From: Hyphomicrobiales bacterium
GTDB lineage: Bacteria > Pseudomonadota > Alphaproteobacteria > Rhizobiales > Rhizobiaceae
DNA: 46,849 bases
Direction of reading: 5' to 3'
NCBI GenBank assembly: GCA_900473045.1
Contig: UCKS01000009.1
Coordinates: 1 to 46,849 of the forward strand
Below the pieces are notes generated by a model. The model saw nothing but the letters and a program-made list of their open reading frames with translations, searched no databases and had not been told where the DNA came from. Numbering within the stretch: the first letter of the stretch is position 1; each line of letters begins with the position of its first letter. Shown piece after piece: positions 44,013-46,849 of this stretch. The position numbers and the translations under genes were made by a program.

Positions 44013-45116
44013 ATGAGCGTGCTTGTTGAAGCCCCACGGGTTAACGCCAACGAAGACCATCTGCAACTCATCGATATACGTGTACAGCAAGGCCAAAGGA
44101 TGGAGCATGGCGACATTCTTTTTGTCCTTGAGACCACAAAAGCTGCCGTTGAGGTTTTTGCTCCGGAGGCCGGAGTTGTCGGCCGGCTCGACGTCAAGGT
44201 TGGTGATTTTATCCCCGTCGGTGCGCTGCTATGCGAATTGATCACCGACAATACGAACACCGGGTCCGTAATCCCCGGCGCGGCCATTGAAGATGCCAAG
44301 GAGATAGCAATAACCGCTAAAGCCCGTAAGATCGCATCGGAATTCGGGATCAACCTGGCTGATGTCAGCCCTCTCGACGGCCGCATCGGCGAAGCCCAGG
44401 TGCGCGCGGCGGCCAGCCAGCGATCCAGTACAGTCCACACCGCACTGGCCGGGCTCGCGTCTGCAGTGCCGGCCGGGTCAGCGCGCCGGGCTGTGATCAT
44501 CGGTGGTGGAGGCCACGCCGCCTGCGTAATAGATGCCCTCGATGGCTCTGGGTATGAAATCGTCGGCTGCACCGATCAAGCGCTGCCCATCGGCCATCAC
44601 GTCTGCAGCGGCATTTCGGTGATTGGAAAGGAAGATTGCCTCGAGCGTTTGTTTGGCGAGGGCACGGCTTACGCCTTCATCGGGATAGGCGGAGCCCAAT
44701 CCAACGAGCAGAGACGGGCAAAGTTTGAACGCGCCACCGCCATAGGTTTCGTCCTGCCACCTGTCATCCACCCGTCCGCCATCGTTTCCAAGGCGGCGGT
44801 GATCGGGCATGGGTGCCATGTTCTCGTCGGCGCGACCATCGGGCCGCGCTGCACGATCGGGACCAACGTTGTCGTCAATCAGGGGACAATAATCTGCCAT
44901 GACAGCATTGTTCTGGATCACGCCCATCTGACACCAGGCGCAATCATCGCCGGTGGGGTGAACATCGGGCCAATGACAGTCGTAGGCATGGGGGCTACGG
45001 TTCTGTTGGGTGTCCGGATTGGTGCCAACTGCTTGATCCACAACGGCGCGCACATCAGCGCCGACGTCGGCGATAACACCATCGTAGACGCTCAGGGCCG
45101 GCGATACCTCCCCTAA
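44013..45116 (+). CDS. lipoyl domain + peripheral-subunit-binding domain fused to PglD/NeuD-type sugar N-acyltransferase
   Basis: The 367-residue protein combines three parts. Residues 1-78 are a biotinyl/lipoyl domain with the modified lysine K43 in LETTKAAVEV. Residues about 101-134 (TAKARKIASEFGINLADVSP and on) match the peripheral-subunit-binding domain of E2 proteins, which docks E1 or E3. Residues about 158-367 are a PglD/NeuD-like acyltransferase: a Rossmann-like start RRAVIIGGGGHAACVIDAL, then left-handed beta-helix hexapeptide repeats with the candidate catalytic base H296 in ICHDSIVLDHAHLTPGA. The usual E2 catalytic core is absent. It follows the E1 genes in the same operon, so it probably takes an acyl group from E1 and passes it to an amino sugar. 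That last step is inference. Confidence 0.93.
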   Translation: MSVLVEAPRVNANEDHLQLIDIRVQQGQRMEHGDILFVLETTKAAVEVFAPEAGVVGRLDVKVGDFIPVGALLCELITDNTNTGSVIPGAAIEDAKEIAITAKARKIASEFGINLADVSPLDGRIGEAQVRAAASQRSSTVHTALAGLASAVPAGSARRAVIIGGGGHAACVIDALDGSGYEIVGCTDQALPIGHHVCSGISVIGKEDCLERLFGEGTAYAFIGIGGAQSNEQRRAKFERATAIGFVLPPVIHPSAIVSKAAVIGHGCHVLVGATIGPRCTIGTNVVVNQGTIICHDSIVLDHAHLTPGAIIAGGVNIGPMTVVGMGATVLLGVRIGANCLIHNGAHISADVGDNTIVDAQGRRYLP

Positions 45117-45545
45117 ATTGGTTCCTTTTTCGATTACGCGGCCTTTGGAATAAACTGCTCAAATAAGAAGCCGCGGAAGTTCGCGCGGTGTCAGTTGAGG
45201 CGACACTTAATCCCTTGACACAGGAACTGGAGCGAATGAGCTGCCCAGGCGTCTCACAGAGACCTGAAATGATGCTCGACCTGCTGGGCGTTTTTGGCGT
45301 GACGCCGAGCGTAGCGAGAAGCGTTTATCGTAGGTAAAAGCTTGATAACGATCCTGCGTAAGCGTGTCGTAGAGGGCCATGGCCATCGCGAGGCAGCCCG
45401 GCATTTTCGGGCCTCGCCGCGTTTCGGCAACGATCTGATGCGCCATCTCCAGCCCATGAATCCGGATATTCCTGAGCACTAGGGTTTGTGCAAGAGCGGA
45501 TGCTGAGAGCTGGCTCGGTTTTCGCTAAGTGGATTTCCGCCTCGA
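45117..45545. other. spacer after the dehydrogenase cassette
   Basis: A minus-strand frame of about 90 codons (45479-45207) includes YDTLTQDRYQAFTYDKRF, but I cannot match it to a family and it has no good ribosome binding site. The region could be further decayed insertion sequence. No clear terminator follows the cassette. Confidence 0.4.
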
Positions 45546-45820
45546 TTATGCCGCCACCATCATTGGTGCCAGCGCGTTGAAGTAGGCCTGATCCGGCGTC
45601 TGCCAGTCAACGGATGAATGTGGGCGTCGGCTAATGTAGAAGTCCAGATATCGACCAATGCCGACGCGGGCCTCGGACACGGTCTTGTAAACGTGGTGGT
45701 AAACTTCCTCGTATTTGATCGAACGCCAGAGCCGCTCAACGAAGACGTTGTCTCGCCATACGCCCTTGCCGTCCATCGATATGGCGATCTCCGCCTCGGT
45801 GAAGTCCATCGCGCCGACTG
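45546..45820 (-). pseudogene. IS3-family transposase (OrfB) C-terminal remnant
   Basis: The minus-strand frame ending at 45546 carries AEIAISMDGKGVWRDNVFVE, RLWRSIKYEEVYHHVYKTV, GRYLDFYISRRPHSSVDWQT and PDQAYFNAL. This is the C-terminal end of an IS3-type DDE integrase, including the glutamate-bearing N-x-F-V-E-R-L-W-R-S helix. The upstream two thirds of the transposase are missing, so it is a truncated remnant. The residues before it (MASKNESRNPQYDD) do not fit the family. Confidence 0.88.
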
Positions 45821-45904
45821 CGTCAGAAAAACTTACCGTTTTGATTAAGGCATCGTCATATTGGGGATTTCTGCTTTCATTTTTTGAAGCCACCGGTCAC
45901 CCCA

Positions 45905-46283
45905 AGCCGAGCAAAGAAAGGACCGGTATCCCGGAAAAGTAGCACAAATGCGCGGTCAGCCCCGACGTCGAAGCGCCGTTGTCATGGCGGAAATCGGGCG
46001 ATCGTCTTGAAGTCGGGAGCGAGCCATAGCATTAGCCATATTGCCTCAACATCGCGCAGGCAGGCACGCCCAGACGCAGCAACGAAAGAACCTCGTTGAA
46101 ACAGTCCAGATGTACCGTTTGAAGAGATCGCAAGGATCAGAGTGGGACGTCCGGTCGAAGCGGGAACTGCCCGGTCTAAAAAAGCGTCGATCGCCCGCAC
46201 CGCTCATTGGCCGAAACGTAATCCTCAATCCGAGCAAGTAGCAGCATGCTGTGATACCGCTCGTCTCCTGCGATGAAACGCAT
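45905..46283 (-). pseudogene. IS1182-family transposase N-terminal remnant with frameshifts
   Basis: Starting from an ATG at 46283 the minus strand reads MRFIAGDERYHSMLLLARIE and DYVSANERC. A frameshift then leads to MRAIDAFLDRAVPASTGRP. Another frame gives LFKRYIWTVSTRF, and the first frame resumes with CLRDVEAIWLMLWLAPDFKT and IARF. This order matches the DUF772-type N-terminal domain of IS1182 transposases (F-x-G-x-D-R...R-x-I-D-A-F-V-D...RPxY-x-P...L-x-P-D-F-K-T-I-x-D-F). It breaks off near the IS3 remnant, so the two scars are adjacent or nested. Confidence 0.75.
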
Positions 46284-46523
46284 GAAAATGGCGGCCCTGT
46301 TCGCGATGTGGCTATTCAATCTGATTTGCTCGACTTCCACAAAGTTGTCAACCAGGGGTCTGTCAGCCGTCCTAAGCCGCACACATTATTCCTATTTCGT
46401 TTCAGGCGCTTGTCGCAGCACGTACGCTGCGACCTGACAGGATGCTGACGAACGCACTCAGTGGCCTGTCAGTTACAGGGTGGCAGTCTCTCCCCGTCCC
46501 GAAACAAGGAAAAGGATGAAGAC

Positions 46524-46849
46524 ATGAATAGCGCATTTAAGAAGATGTTACTCGTTTCGACAATTGGCGTTCTCAGCGTTGCTGGAGGACCAGTAACGTC
46601 CTCTGTCCTCGCGCTTGGTCCCAGCCATCCCCTCGCTGCGACCGCGTTGGCAGACAGCGGAACCATCAGCGGCTTCGGGGCTGGCGCGAATGCCGGCTAT
46701 GATACGAGCACCGGCACCGGCACCGGTACCGGTACCGGTAACGATAACGGTACAGGCGGTGCAGGCAGTGACACTGGCACAGGTGGTGCAGGCAGTGACA
46801 CCGGCACAGGCGGTGCAGGCAGTGACACCGGCACAGGTGGTGCAGGCAG
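46524..46849 (+). CDS. secreted glycine-rich repeat protein, truncated by the window end
   Basis: The frame starts at ATG 46524 and runs out of the window after 108 codons. AAGGAAAAGGA lies just upstream. The first 35 residues (MNSAFKKMLLVSTIGVLSVA then GGPVTSSVLA) form a signal peptide. After residue 50 the sequence becomes almost only G, T, A, S, N and D. It has a (TG)n tract at about codons 63-72 and then GAGSDTGTG nonapeptide repeats at the 3' end. Such low-complexity, uncharged repeats suggest an exported surface or matrix protein. I do not recognise a family, and the C-terminal part is not visible. Confidence 0.75.
   Translation, partial: MNSAFKKMLLVSTIGVLSVAGGPVTSSVLALGPSHPLAATALADSGTISGFGAGANAGYDTSTGTGTGTGTGNDNGTGGAGSDTGTGGAGSDTGTGGAGSDTGTGGAG
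46710..46849 (+). repeat. hexanucleotide and 27-bp tandem repeats within the glycine-rich gene
   Basis: From 46710 to 46739 the sequence is five ACCGG(C/T) hexamers written as ACC-GGN codons. From 46758 a 27-base unit repeats: 46758-46784, 46785-46811 and 46812-46838, with a fourth unit cut by the window end. Units differ only at third codon positions. Both repeat types keep the reading frame, so copy-number change would alter protein length without frameshift. Confidence 0.9.

Noticed and set aside
46710..46849. A CRISPR-like array at the right end
   Set aside because: The repeats are contiguous 27-base coding units without unique spacers and stay in frame with a signal-peptide protein.

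Overview
The window looks like a stretch of an alphaproteobacterial genome, most likely Rhizobiaceae. This rests on a DUF982-type small protein, an ExoF/ExoP-like export pair, a fused CysN-CysC of the NodQ type, a NodT-type outer-membrane lipoprotein, and remnants of IS elements common in rhizobia. I cannot name a genus from the sequence alone. Almost all of the window is one large surface-polysaccharide (exopolysaccharide or capsule) locus. It is studded with insertion-sequence scars and AT-rich intergenic islands.

Layout. Positions 1-123 hold the tail of a nucleotide-sugar epimerase. Positions 124-2584 are gene-poor, with a DUF982 gene and a frameshifted IS110 transposase remnant. Positions 2585-5675 carry a Gtr-type triad (membrane GT-C glycosyltransferase, GtrB-like polyprenyl-phosphate glycosyltransferase, GtrA-like flippase). 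Positions 6012-16322 hold a Wzx flippase, an ExoF-like export protein, a PIG-L deacetylase, a DegT aminotransferase, two GT4 glycosyltransferases, a secreted PL1-like lyase and a sulfotransferase. Positions 16365-19995 encode sulfate activation and recycling (CysQ, CysN-CysC, CysD). Positions 20138-26154 hold an ExoP/Wzc-like co-polymerase, a GT4 enzyme and a WbpM/PglF-type membrane dehydratase. An IS630 scar follows. Positions 27539-32735 hold an acyltransferase-3, a Wzy-like polymerase, UDP-glucose dehydrogenase and a PglC-like initiating phosphoglycosyltransferase. Positions 33158-40905 hold an AsnB-like amidotransferase, an RTX protein, another GT4, a formyltransferase and a NodT-type lipoprotein. 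Two more IS scars follow, then a three-gene cassette at 42117-45116, then IS3 and IS1182 scars. The last gene, a secreted glycine-rich repeat protein, is cut by the window end.

How the genes fit together (inference). PglC-like, PglF-like, PglE-like (DegT), PglA-like and PglD-like proteins are all present, so the repeat unit probably starts on a 4-amino-4,6-dideoxy sugar of the bacillosamine class. Ugd and the epimerase supply uronic acids. AsnB could amidate a uronic acid, the formyltransferase and acyltransferases decorate amines and hydroxyls, and the sulfotransferase with its own PAPS supply adds sulfate. Wzx, Wzy, ExoP-like and ExoF-like proteins flip, polymerise and export the chain.

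The most unusual element is the cassette at 42117-45116. It encodes both E1 subunits of a 2-oxoacid dehydrogenase, followed by a protein that joins a lipoyl domain and a peripheral-subunit-binding domain to a PglD/NeuD-type sugar N-acyltransferase instead of the usual E2 catalytic core. This suggests a 2-oxoacid dehydrogenase complex that loads an acyl group on a lipoyl arm and passes it directly to an amino sugar.
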